Source: Mycobacterium sp. IS-1742 (GTDB lineage: Bacteria > Actinomycetota > Actinomycetes > Mycobacteriales > Mycobacteriaceae). From it: 64,000 bases of DNA. Every line of letters begins with the position of its first letter. Position 1 is the first letter of the stretch. The stretch is taken from positions 124,001 to 188,000 of the forward strand of contig NZ_LQIV01000045.1 in NCBI RefSeq assembly GCF_001500125.1. The letters run 5' to 3'. A model generated the notes under the pieces. The model saw nothing but the letters and a program-made list of their open reading frames with translations, was not told where the DNA came from and searched no databases. Shown here one piece after another: positions 24,662-32,251 of this stretch. The position numbers were made by a program, and so were the translations under genes.

Positions 24662-25761
24662 AGATCACGCACCTGGAAGCGATCCCGTTCGCGATCCCCT
24701 ACGTCAAACCGCTGAAGTTCGCCTCGGGCGAGGTCACCGTCGCCGAGCACGTGTTGGTCCGGGTGCACACCGACGACGGGGTCGTCGGTGTCGCCGAGGC
24801 CCCGCCGCGGCCGTTCACCTACGGCGAGACCCAAACCGGCATCGTCGCGGTCATCCAGCAGATCTTCGCGCCGCAGGTCGTCGGGCTCGCGTTGACCGAA
24901 CGTGAGGTGGTGGGCTCGCGCCTGAGCCGCACCGTCGGCAATCCGACCGCCAAATCCGCTGTGGACATTGCGATCTGGGATGCGCTGGGCCGCACCCTGC
25001 AGCTGCCGGTCGGCGATCTGCTCGGCGGGTTCACCGACCGCATGCGCGTCAGCCACATGCTGGGCTTCGACAGCCCGGCGGCGATGGTCGCCGAAGCCGA
25101 GCGAATCCGGGACACCTACGGCGTCAACACCTTCAAGGTCAAGGTCGGCCGCCGGCCGGTCTCACTCGACACCGCGGTGGTGCGCGCGCTGCGTGAGCGT
25201 TTCGGTGACAGCGTCGAGCTCTACGTCGACGGAAACCGGGGTTGGAGCGCGTCGGAGTCCCTGCGGGCGATGACGCAGATGGCCGACCTCGACCTGTTGT
25301 TCGCCGAGGAGCTGTGCCCCGCCGACGACGTGCTGGGCCGGCGCCGCCTCGTCGGGCGCCTCGACATGCCGTTCATCGCCGACGAATCCGTGCCGACCCC
25401 GGCCGACGTGACGCGCGAGCTGCTCGGCGGATCGGCCACCGCGATCAGCATCAAGACCGCGCGCACCGGTTTCACCCAGTCGCAGCGGGTCCACCACCTC
25501 GCCGAGGGCCTCGGAGTGGAGATGGTGATCGGCAACCAGATCGACGGGCAGATCGGCACGGCCTGCGCCGTCACGTTCGGATCCGCGTTCGCCGCCACCT
25601 CCCGCTACGCCGGTGAGCTGTCGAATTTCCTCGACATGGGCGATGACCTGCTCACCGAGGCGCTGCAGATCCGCGACGGCGTCCTGCGGCGTCCCGCGGG
25701 CAACGGCCTCGGCATCGAGATCGACCCCGACAAACTCGCCCACTACCGCACCGACGACTGA
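24658..25761 (+). CDS. catB: Muconate cycloisomerase
   Basis: A 367-residue enolase-superfamily enzyme that cyclises cis,cis-muconate to muconolactone. Catalytic bases Lys160 and Lys162 are in FKVKVGR. Metal ligands appear at Asp191 (DGN), Glu217 or Glu218 and Asp242, and Lys266 is the opposite base. The GTG start is supported by GGAGGAG a few bases upstream and by the overlap with the lysR stop. Second gene of lysR-catB-catA-catC. Chloromuconate cycloisomerases are close relatives, but the linked genes indicate the ordinary catechol pathway. Confidence 0.94.
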   Translation: MKITHLEAIPFAIPYVKPLKFASGEVTVAEHVLVRVHTDDGVVGVAEAPPRPFTYGETQTGIVAVIQQIFAPQVVGLALTEREVVGSRLSRTVGNPTAKSAVDIAIWDALGRTLQLPVGDLLGGFTDRMRVSHMLGFDSPAAMVAEAERIRDTYGVNTFKVKVGRRPVSLDTAVVRALRERFGDSVELYVDGNRGWSASESLRAMTQMADLDLLFAEELCPADDVLGRRRLVGRLDMPFIADESVPTPADVTRELLGGSATAISIKTARTGFTQSQRVHHLAEGLGVEMVIGNQIDGQIGTACAVTFGSAFAATSRYAGELSNFLDMGDDLLTEALQIRDGVLRRPAGNGLGIEIDPDKLAHYRTDD

Positions 25762-25796
25762 CGCCAGCCCACCTCATCACCATCCAGGAGTACGAC

Positions 25797-26666
25797 ATGA
25801 CCACGTTCGACACCCCCGCCCCGGTCCAGGCCAGCGCCGCCGCCTCCGGCGCCTCGGCGACCGACCGCTTCCGCACCGACAAGTCGCCCTACGACGCGGT
25901 CCGCGACACCCCGCGTGAGCGCGTCGACCTGCTGGCCCGAGAAGTGCTCGCCGCGGTGCACGAGACGGTCCGCAAGCACCAGGTCACCTACGACGAGTAC
26001 AACGCGCTCAAGGCGTGGCTGATCGGCGTGGGCGAGGACGGCGAATGGCCGCTGTTCCTCGACGTCTGGGTCGAGCACGCGGTCGAGGACGTCGCCACCT
26101 CCCACCGCAGCGGCAACCGCGGCAGCATCGAGGGTCCCTACTACGTGCCGGGCTCACCCGAACTGGGCGCCGACGGCACCATGCCGATGCGACCCGGCGA
26201 GCAGGGCACCCCGCTGGTCTGGAACGGCACCATTACCTCCACCGACGGCACTCCGCTCAACGGCAAGGTCGAGCTGTGGCACGCCGACGCGGACGGCTTC
26301 TATTCGCAGTTCGCGCCGGGCCTGCCGCAGTGGAACCTGCGGGGCAGCTTCAGCACCGGATCCGACGGCGCCTTCCGCATCCGCACGATTCGCCCCGCGC
26401 CGTACCAGATCCCGACCGACGGGTCGTGCGGCAAGCTGATCGCCGCCGCCGGCTGGCACGCCTGGCGGCCGGCCCACCTGCACGTCAAGGTGTCCGCGCC
26501 CGGCCACGAGCTGCTGACCGCCCAGCTGTACTTCCCCGGCGACCCCCACAACGACGACGACATCGCCACCGCCGTCAAACCGGAACTGGTGCTGGCGCCG
26601 GTGTCGCAGGCCGACGGCAGTGAGGCCGTCACCTACGACTTCGTCCTCGACCCGGTGCGGGGCTGA
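25797..26666 (+). CDS. catA: Catechol 1,2-dioxygenase
   Basis: A 289-residue intradiol dioxygenase that opens catechol to cis,cis-muconate with a non-haem Fe(III). The four iron ligands align as Tyr169 (GFYS), Tyr203 (APYQIP), His227 and His229 (HLHVKV). An N-terminal helical linker domain (about 30-105) typical of dimeric catechol dioxygenases is present. CAGGAGT precedes the ATG. It lies between catB and catC in an operon. Confidence 0.95.
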   Translation: MTTFDTPAPVQASAAASGASATDRFRTDKSPYDAVRDTPRERVDLLAREVLAAVHETVRKHQVTYDEYNALKAWLIGVGEDGEWPLFLDVWVEHAVEDVATSHRSGNRGSIEGPYYVPGSPELGADGTMPMRPGEQGTPLVWNGTITSTDGTPLNGKVELWHADADGFYSQFAPGLPQWNLRGSFSTGSDGAFRIRTIRPAPYQIPTDGSCGKLIAAAGWHAWRPAHLHVKVSAPGHELLTAQLYFPGDPHNDDDIATAVKPELVLAPVSQADGSEAVTYDFVLDPVRG

Positions 26667-26672
26667 CCGCCG

Positions 26673-26951
26673 ATGTTGTTCCATGTGCGGATGGACGTGC
26701 GAATCCCGCACGATCTGGATCCCGAGGTGCGTTCCGATCTGGTCTCCCGGGAGAAGGCCTACTCACAGGAGCTGCAACGCTCGGGGAAGTGGCCGCAGAT
26801 CTGGCGCATCGTCGGCGAGTACTCCAACTTCTCGATCTTCGACGTCGCGTCGAACGACGAACTCCACGAACTGATCTCGGCGCTGCCGCTGTTCCCCTTC
26901 ATGGACATCCACGTGACGCCGCTGGCGAAGCACCCCTCCGACGTCACGTGA
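26673..26951 (+). CDS. catC: Muconolactone delta-isomerase
   Basis: A 92-residue small enzyme that isomerises muconolactone to 3-oxoadipate enol-lactone, the substrate of PcaD. MLFHVRMDVRIPHDL at the N-terminus and LPLFPFMDIHVTPLAKHPSD at the C-terminus are hallmark CatC sequences, and the length is right for this ferredoxin-like decameric enzyme. It starts 6 bp after catA and ends the cat operon, 10 bp before the convergent YbaK gene. Confidence 0.95.
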   Translation: MLFHVRMDVRIPHDLDPEVRSDLVSREKAYSQELQRSGKWPQIWRIVGEYSNFSIFDVASNDELHELISALPLFPFMDIHVTPLAKHPSDVT

Positions 26952-26960
26952 CGGCGGCCG

Positions 26961-27443
26961 TCACACCGCGATGTCGGCGGTCACTGCGCCGGTGAGCCGA
27001 ACGAGATCCGCCGGTGCGACCGCGATCTCGAGCCCGCGCTTACCGGCGCTGCACAGCACGCGGTCCCACTGCAGCGCCGACGCGTCGATCACCGTCGGTA
27101 GCCGCTTGCGCTGACCGAGCGGGGAGATGCCGCCGAGGACGTAGCCCGTCGACCGCTCGGCGGCGGCCCGTTCGGCCATCGTCGCCTTCGATTCGCCGAG
27201 CGCCGCGGCCGCCGCCTTCAGCGACAACTTGGCCGGCACCGGGAGCACCGCCACCGCGAGGCCCTTCGGAACGGCGATCACGAGTGTCTTGAAGACCTGC
27301 TGTGCGTCGACGCCGGTGGCGGCGAGTTCCGCCACGGCCTCGTCACCGTAGGAACCGGCCCGTGGATCGTGCCGGTACTGCAGGACCGCGTGCGGTGCCC
27401 CGTCGGAGACGAGAGCCGCGATCGCGGGCGTGGCTGCGCGCAC
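26961..27443 (-). CDS. YbaK/ProX-type Cys-tRNA(Pro) deacylase-like protein
   Basis: A 160-residue YbaK-domain protein. Family members hydrolyse mischarged Cys-tRNA(Pro). Visible family features include KTLV (the conserved substrate-contact Lys), LSLKAAAAALGESKATMA and GYVLGGISPLGQRKRLP. I chose the GTG at 27443; the frame stays open far upstream but that part is Arg-rich shadow coding across the sigH promoter. In M. tuberculosis the homologous sequence seems to be Rv3224A/Rv3224B beside sigH. It is convergent with catC and divergent from sigH. Confidence 0.87.
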   Translation of the reverse strand: MRAATPAIAALVSDGAPHAVLQYRHDPRAGSYGDEAVAELAATGVDAQQVFKTLVIAVPKGLAVAVLPVPAKLSLKAAAAALGESKATMAERAAAERSTGYVLGGISPLGQRKRLPTVIDASALQWDRVLCSAGKRGLEIAVAPADLVRLTGAVTADIAV

Positions 27444-27465
27444 GCCGGTCAGCTTAGAGGCGGTC

Positions 27466-27494
27466 GGGAACAACGGCGCTCGGTCCCGCTGTTG
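27466..27494 (+). promoter_or_regulatory. Putative SigH-type autoregulatory promoter
   Basis: GGGAAC at 27466-27471 and GTTG at 27491-27494, separated by 19 bp, fit the SigH -35/-10 consensus (GGGAAY, about 16-20 bp, GTT). SigH autoregulation is established in mycobacteria. A second GGGAAC (27528) and a SigA-like TAGGAT (27548-27553) lie further down, so more than one promoter is likely. Confidence 0.55.
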
Positions 27495-27652
27495 ACACAG
27501 GCGACTTCGGCGGCACACGCAGCCGGGAACGTGTCGGTCACTACCACTAGGATCATGGGAGGACTTCGGTGCCAACGGCCTGCCTGCAACGTCCGGTGGA
27601 TCTGCCGGGCCTGTTCGACGGCGCCGCGACAGAAGGGACGGTGTCGACCACG

Positions 27653-28282
27653 ATGACCGACATCGACGCATCGGCGGCCGACCGACAGGAAACCGACGCC
27701 GAGCTGACCGCACGCTTCGAGCGGGACGCGATCCCGCTCCTCGACCAGCTCTACGGCGGTGCGCTGCGGATGACGCGCAATCCCGCCGACGCCGAGGACC
27801 TCCTGCAGGAGACGATGGTCAAGGCGTATTCCGGGTTCCGGTCGTTCCGTGAGGGCACCAACCTCAAGGCGTGGCTGTACCGCATCCTGACCAACACCTA
27901 CATCAACAGCTACCGCAAGAAGCAGCGCCAGCCGTCGGAGTACCCCACCGAGGAGATCACGGACTGGCAGCTCGCCGCGAACGCCGAGCATTCGTCGACG
28001 GGTCTGCGGTCTGCCGAGGTGGAGGCGCTCGAAGCGCTGCCGGACACGGAGATCAAGGCGGCGCTGCAGGCTCTGCCGGAGGACTTCCGGATGGCGGTGT
28101 ACTACGCCGACGTCGAAGGATTCCCGTACAAGGAGATCGCGGAGATCATGGATACGCCCATCGGGACCGTGATGTCCCGGCTGCATCGTGGCCGCAAGCA
28201 GCTGCGTGAGTTGCTCGCCGATGTCGCCCGAGACCGCGGCTTCATCCGCGGTACGCAAGCGCCCGAGGAGGTGTCGTCGTGA
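27653..28282 (+). CDS. sigH: RNA polymerase sigma factor SigH
   Basis: A 209-residue ECF sigma factor controlling the oxidative and heat stress (thioredoxin, DnaK, SigE/SigB) regulon. Region 2 is visible from ARFERDAIPLLDQLYGGALR through NPADAEDLLQETMVKAY. Region 4 contains YKEIAEIMDTPIGTVMSRLH. The sequence is nearly identical to M. tuberculosis SigH as I remember it. I chose the ATG at 27653 by comparison; an in-frame GTG at 27641 with AGAAGGGA before it is a real alternative. It overlaps rshA by GTGA. Confidence 0.95.
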   Translation: MTDIDASAADRQETDAELTARFERDAIPLLDQLYGGALRMTRNPADAEDLLQETMVKAYSGFRSFREGTNLKAWLYRILTNTYINSYRKKQRQPSEYPTEEITDWQLAANAEHSSTGLRSAEVEALEALPDTEIKAALQALPEDFRMAVYYADVEGFPYKEIAEIMDTPIGTVMSRLHRGRKQLRELLADVARDRGFIRGTQAPEEVSS

Positions 28283-28572
28283 GTGACGAAGAGCGGTGGA
28301 CACCGCCGGTCGGCCCGGTCGACCCGGAGCATCCCGAATGCGCCGCCGTCATCGCGGAGGTGTGGACGCTGCTCGATGGCGAGTGCACCGCGGAGACGCG
28401 CGACAAGCTCAAGCACCATCTCGAGGAATGCCCCGCCTGCCTGCGCCATTACGGCGTGGAGGAACGGGTCAAGCGGTTGATCGCCGCCAAGTGCGGTGGT
28501 GAGAAGGCGCCGGACCGGCTACGCGAGCGGCTGCGCATCGAGATCAGCCGCACCACGATCTACCGCAGCTGA
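28279..28572 (+). CDS. rshA: Anti-sigma factor RshA
   Basis: A 97-residue zinc anti-sigma factor that binds SigH and releases it when its cysteines are oxidised. The ZAS motif HxxxCxxC is His47-Cys51-Cys54 in HLEECPAC, and further cysteines lie at 21, 36 and 74 (AAKCGG). The GTG start overlaps the sigH stop, the usual coupled arrangement. A hairpin terminator follows within 15 bp. Confidence 0.93.
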   Translation: MSDEERWTPPVGPVDPEHPECAAVIAEVWTLLDGECTAETRDKLKHHLEECPACLRHYGVEERVKRLIAAKCGGEKAPDRLRERLRIEISRTTIYRS

Positions 28573-28583
28573 CGCAGAGACGA

Positions 28584-28639
28584 CGACACCGCGGCTGTCG
28601 ACGGGATTCACCTGATCCCCGCCGGCAGCCGCGGTGTCG
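28584..28639. terminator. Terminator after sigH-rshA
   Basis: Perfect 14-bp arms CGACACCGCGGCTG (28584-28597) and complement (28626-28639), with a 28-nt loop. It lies between convergent rshA and the bL37 gene, so it can serve both. The T content downstream is modest. Confidence 0.75.
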
Positions 28640-28659
28640 TGTTGTCTAGAACCTGCTGG

Positions 28660-28752
28660 TCAGCGCACTGACTTCGAACCGGCGTTGGGTCGCTTGCCGT
28701 GGTTCGCCTTCGAGTGCTTGCGGTCGCGCTTCTTGCGGCCTCGCTTGGCCAT
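28660..28752 (-). CDS. 50S ribosomal protein bL37 (30-residue microprotein)
   Basis: A tiny Lys/Arg-rich protein beginning MAKRGRKKRDRKHSKANHG and ending in SVR, too short for usual ORF calling. It matches bL37, the small 50S protein first seen in mycobacterial cryo-EM ribosome structures, which binds rRNA near the peptidyl transferase region. The ATG at 28752 has GGAGG about 6 nt upstream on the minus strand. Neighbours are rshA (convergent) and the TB7.3 gene (divergent). As I recall, the described M. smegmatis form is about 24 residues, so the last six residues here are a short extension. Confidence 0.88.
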   Translation of the reverse strand: MAKRGRKKRDRKHSKANHGKRPNAGSKSVR

Positions 28753-28909
28753 GGGGATCCTCCATACGGTCTCGGAAAGGGTCTCGGAAATCTCCGACCC
28801 GCGTCACGCGGGCGGTCGCCTGCCATTGTCTCACGGCCCGGTGGGTGCTCCGACGACGCGGGGTTGTGGTTCGATAGAGCGGCAACAGCAGACACTGAGT
28901 GGGGTGAAG

Positions 28910-29125
28910 ATGGCCGAGGATGTTCGCGCGGAGATCGTGGCCAGTGTGCTCGAGGTCGTGGTCCACGAGGGCGATCGGATCGGCGAGGGTGACACCGTGG
29001 TGCTGCTCGAGTCCATGAAGATGGAGATCCCGGTCCTCGCCGAGGTGGCCGGCACGGTGACCAAGGTCAACGTGGCCGAGGGTGATGTGATCCAGGCCGG
29101 TGACCTCATCGCGGTGATCAGCTAG
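28910..29125 (+). CDS. Biotinylated protein TB7.3 (biotin carrier)
   Basis: A 71-residue single biotinyl/lipoyl domain. The biotin-attachment lysine is Lys37 in ESMKMEI. The whole protein is just the flattened beta-barrel, so it must serve as a free carrier for an acyl-CoA or pyruvate carboxylase encoded elsewhere. It equals M. tuberculosis Rv3221c. The ATG at 28910 follows a GGGGTGA-type ribosome site; a longer reading crosses the bL37 gene and is rejected. pdtaS follows 28 bp later. Confidence 0.93.
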   Translation: MAEDVRAEIVASVLEVVVHEGDRIGEGDTVVLLESMKMEIPVLAEVAGTVTKVNVAEGDVIQAGDLIAVIS

Positions 29126-29153
29126 CGCGTTCAGCGCCTCCGGGTAGAGCGAT

Positions 29154-30644
29154 ATGTCGACCCTCGGTGATCTGCTCGCCGAGCACACCGTGCTGCCCGG
29201 CAACGCCGTCGACCATCTGCATGCCGTGGTCGGGGAGTGGCAGCTGCTGGCCGACCTGTCCTTCGCCGACTACCTGATGTGGGTGCGCCGCGACGACGGC
29301 GTGCTGGTCTGCGTCGCCCAGGTGCGGCCCAACACCGCTGCCACCGTGCTGCTGGCCGACGCGGTGGGTACCACCGCGATCCCCGAGACCATGCCGTTGG
29401 TCACGGCCACCTTCGAGTCGGGCATCATCGGCCGGGAGGGGTCGGCCGCGCAGAACGACGCGCCCGGCCTCAACGTCGAGGCGGTGCCAGTGCGGTACGG
29501 CGAGCACGTCGTCGCGGTGCTCACCCATCAGACCGCGCTGGCGGCCCGGCGCACGGCGAGCCCGCTGGAGGTCGCGTACCTGGACTGTGCGGGCGATCTG
29601 CTGCTGATGCTCTCCGAGGGCACCTTCCCCAATGTCGGCGATCTGGCCATGTCCCGCTCCAGCCCCCGGGTGGGGGACGGGTTCATCCGCCTCGATGGCG
29701 CGGGCACGGTGGTGTTCGCCAGCCCCAACGCGATCTCGGCGTATCACCGGATGGGGCTCAACGCCGATCTCGAGGGCCACAACCTCGTGACGGTCACGCG
29801 TCCGCTCATCTCCGATCCGTTCGAGGCGCAGGAACTGGCCAACCACGTGCGTGACTCGCTTGCGGGCGGGTCCAGCATGCGGATGGAGGTCGACGCCGGC
29901 GGCGCGGCGGTGCTGCTACGCACGATGCCGCTCGTGGTGCACGGCGCCGCGGTGGGCGCCGCCGTGCTGATCCGCGACGTGACCGAGGTGAAGCGGCGCG
30001 ACCGCGCGCTCCTGTCGAAGGATGCGACGATCCGCGAGATCCACCACCGGGTGAAGAACAATCTGCAGACGGTGGCGGCGCTGCTGCGCCTGCAGGCCCG
30101 GCGCACCAACAACGCCGAGGGCCGCGAGGCGCTGATGGAGTCCGTGCGGCGGGTGTCCTCGATCGCCCAGGTGCACGACGCACTGTCGATGTCGGTGGAC
30201 GAGGAGGTCAACCTCGACGAGGTCGTCGACCGCATCCTGCCGATCATGAACGACGTGGCCAGCGTCGGCCCGCCGATCCGGATCAAGCGGGAAGGTGACC
30301 TCGGCGTGCTCGACGCAGACCGGGCGACGGCGCTGATCATGGTCGTCACCGAACTCGTGCAGAACGCGATCGAGCACGCGTTCGACGTCAACACCGCTCA
30401 GGGCAGCATCACGATCCAGGCGGAGCGTTCGGCGCGCTGGCTCGACGTGGTGGTGCACGACGACGGGCGCGGCCTACCGGCCGGGTTCAGCCTGGAGAAG
30501 TCCGATCGGCTGGGGTTGCAGATCGTGCGGACGCTGGTGTCGGCGGAGTTGGACGGATCGCTCGGGATGCACGATGTGCCGGGTGGGGGGACGGATGTGG
30601 TGTTGAGGGTCCCCATCGGGCGCCGCGGCCGAGCCGCGCAGTAG
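29154..30644 (+). CDS. pdtaS: Sensor histidine kinase PdtaS
   Basis: A 496-residue soluble histidine kinase. A GAF-like N-terminal domain (about 10-150) and a PAS-like domain (about 170-280) precede the HisKA_2 dimerisation segment EIHHRVKNNLQ (295-305), whose His is the phosphorylation site. The HATPase domain includes ELVQNAIEHAF and DDGRGLP. No membrane segments. PdtaS phosphorylates the antiterminator PdtaR, encoded elsewhere, and is implicated in zinc/copper and nitric oxide sensing in M. tuberculosis (Rv3220c). It is followed by a strong terminator. Confidence 0.93.
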   Translation: MSTLGDLLAEHTVLPGNAVDHLHAVVGEWQLLADLSFADYLMWVRRDDGVLVCVAQVRPNTAATVLLADAVGTTAIPETMPLVTATFESGIIGREGSAAQNDAPGLNVEAVPVRYGEHVVAVLTHQTALAARRTASPLEVAYLDCAGDLLLMLSEGTFPNVGDLAMSRSSPRVGDGFIRLDGAGTVVFASPNAISAYHRMGLNADLEGHNLVTVTRPLISDPFEAQELANHVRDSLAGGSSMRMEVDAGGAAVLLRTMPLVVHGAAVGAAVLIRDVTEVKRRDRALLSKDATIREIHHRVKNNLQTVAALLRLQARRTNNAEGREALMESVRRVSSIAQVHDALSMSVDEEVNLDEVVDRILPIMNDVASVGPPIRIKREGDLGVLDADRATALIMVVTELVQNAIEHAFDVNTAQGSITIQAERSARWLDVVVHDDGRGLPAGFSLEKSDRLGLQIVRTLVSAELDGSLGMHDVPGGGTDVVLRVPIGRRGRAAQ

Positions 30645-30709
30645 GGCACAGCGGCCGAAATGGCGATTCACGGAAATGGATCGGCGGCGCCGAATTGTGT
30701 TTCCGGACA

Positions 30710-30745
30710 CAGTGAAGGCCCCGGCTTTCGCCGGGGCCTTCACTG
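30710..30745. terminator. Strong hairpin terminator between pdtaS and whiB1
   Basis: A perfect 16-bp stem with a TTTC loop: CAGTGAAGGCCCCGGC (30710-30725) and its complement (30730-30745). It lies between convergent genes, so probably works in both directions. No T-run follows. Confidence 0.85.
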
Positions 30746-30759
30746 ATCCTGCGGAGCGG

Positions 30760-31014
30760 TCAGACTCCGCTGCGGGCCTTGGTGCGGGCATTGCGACGCT
30801 TGAGGGCGCGACGCTCGTCCTCGCTCATGCCACCCCACACGCCGGCGTCCTGGCCGGACTCCAATGCCCAGCTCAGGCAATCCGTGGTGACGGGGCAGCG
30901 GTTGCATACGAGCTTCGCGTCGGCGATCTGCGCGAGCGCCGGACCGCTGTTCCCCACCGGGAAGAACAGCTCGGGATCCTCGTCGCGACAGACGGCCTTG
31001 TGACGCCAATCCAT
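30760..31014 (-). CDS. whiB1: Transcriptional regulator WhiB1
   Basis: An 84-residue WhiB-like iron-sulfur regulator. The four [4Fe-4S] ligands are Cys9, Cys37, Cys40 and Cys46, then the turn GVWGG near 58-62 and a basic C-terminus (RRALKRRNARTKAR) for DNA contact. WhiB1 is essential in M. tuberculosis, binds the primary sigma factor, and responds to nitric oxide. The ATG has AGGAG 9 nt before it. The upstream region of about 245 bp contains a CRP site and a promoter. Confidence 0.96.
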   Translation of the reverse strand: MDWRHKAVCRDEDPELFFPVGNSGPALAQIADAKLVCNRCPVTTDCLSWALESGQDAGVWGGMSEDERRALKRRNARTKARSGV

Positions 31015-31130
31015 TCTTTAACTCCTCACTATGTGCGCAGCAGGGCGCACGAGCTTTTCTTCGGCTGTTAACGCGTGCACACTAAATGTTTCTGCACTGT
31101 TGCATCCGATGTTTTCACAGGCTCGACGGA

Positions 31131-31168
31131 TGTCAAGAGATGCGCGTTCAAGCGTGGGCAATGTCACT
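31131..31168 (-). promoter_or_regulatory. whiB1: whiB1 promoter with CRP binding site
   Basis: On the minus strand AGTGACATTGCCCACG (31153-31168) closely matches the cAMP receptor protein site described for M. tuberculosis whiB1. TTGACA, a perfect -35, lies just downstream at 31131-31136; a -10 is less clear (near 31108-31113). With transcription starting near 31100 the CRP site would be centred about 60 bp upstream, a class I activation position. The rest of 31015-31258 holds no gene; the leader would be about 85 nt. Confidence 0.6.
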
Positions 31169-31258
31169 GGGTGACCACGTTAGGGGTGCGCTTACCCGTT
31201 CGTACTACACTCAACACACCTGCGCTCAAAAATTTTTTGCGGATCCCGCCGTCGCAGG

Positions 31259-32212
31259 TCAGAGCGGTTCTGCGGCCGGCGCAACCACCCCGAGTGCGTC
31301 GGGCACCGAGGTGAAGGTCATGGTTTCGCGCGGGCCGACATAATCTCCGTCGATCTGGCAGGCCACCGGTATGTCCGACGTGATCCGGATCCACGCCACG
31401 TCGTCGTCGCGGATCAGGTGGCGGGCCACCGGGTTCGGTACCCGGGCGAACATCTGCCGGGCCAGCCGCAGATTTGCCCAGGCGTTCATGCTGGTCGTGG
31501 CGAACACGCCCAGCCCCGTCTCGAACGTGGTGCCCGGGTTGGTCCAGATCGGTCTCGCGTTCGCGTAGGTCCAGGGGCTGGAGTTCGACACGAACGCGAA
31601 GTGCACCCCGGGCACCGGTTCCTGGTCGGGCATGTGCAGCGTCAAGGTCGGCTCCTTGCGCACGCTGGCGAGCACCTCGCGCACCGCGACCCGGATGTAG
31701 CGCGACGCCGAGACCTTGCGGCCCTTGGCGCGCTGCGCCTCCACGGCGGCCACCACGTCGCCGTCGACGCCCATGCCCGCGGTGAAGACCGCCCAGCGCT
31801 CCCCGCAGTCCATCAGCCCGATCCGCCGCCACACCCCGGTGCGGCGGTGTTCGCCGAGGAGGTCGACGAGCTGGTTGGTGGCCTCGATGGGGTCGGGGCT
31901 GATGCCCAGCGCGCGCGCGAAGACGTTGGCCGATCCGCCGGGGACGACAGCGACGGCCGGCGCGCCGGCGTCACGCCCGCGTTCGCGCAGGACGCCGTTG
32001 ACGACCTCGTTCACGGTGCCGTCGCCGCCGTGCACGATGAGCACGTCGACGCTGTCAGCGGCCGCCTCCTGGGCGATCTCGATGGCGTGGCCCCGGTGGT
32101 CGGTGTGGACGACCGTGAGCTCTGTGCGGCTCTCCAGGGCGTGGGCGAGCAGGTCGCGCCCGGCCGCGGTCGTCGACGTGGCGTTCGGGTTGACGATCAG
32201 CACGGCACGCAC
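31259..32212 (-). CDS. Diacylglycerol/lipid kinase family protein (Rv3218-like)
   Basis: A 317-residue DAGK-catalytic-domain protein. The nucleotide motif GGDGT is at 62-66 with TVNEVVNG following, and VPGGSANVFARALG forms the next conserved block. The C-terminal beta-sandwich domain (FVSNSSPW, IDGDYV) is of the YegS/DgkB type. It probably phosphorylates a lipid such as diacylglycerol or a sphingosine-like molecule; the true substrate is unknown. The GTG at 32212 begins the typical MRAVLIVNPNA start. Divergent from a small membrane protein gene. Confidence 0.87.
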   Translation of the reverse strand: MRAVLIVNPNATSTTAAGRDLLAHALESRTELTVVHTDHRGHAIEIAQEAAADSVDVLIVHGGDGTVNEVVNGVLRERGRDAGAPAVAVVPGGSANVFARALGISPDPIEATNQLVDLLGEHRRTGVWRRIGLMDCGERWAVFTAGMGVDGDVVAAVEAQRAKGRKVSASRYIRVAVREVLASVRKEPTLTLHMPDQEPVPGVHFAFVSNSSPWTYANARPIWTNPGTTFETGLGVFATTSMNAWANLRLARQMFARVPNPVARHLIRDDDVAWIRITSDIPVACQIDGDYVGPRETMTFTSVPDALGVVAPAAEPL

Positions 32213-32251
32213 GAGGCATGAGCCTAACCGCGAACATCTAGGCTCGACGTC

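Noticed and set aside
28634..28909. Upstream extension of the TB7.3 frame
   Set aside because: It crosses the bL37 gene and the shared promoter; the biotinyl domain is complete from the ATG at 28910.
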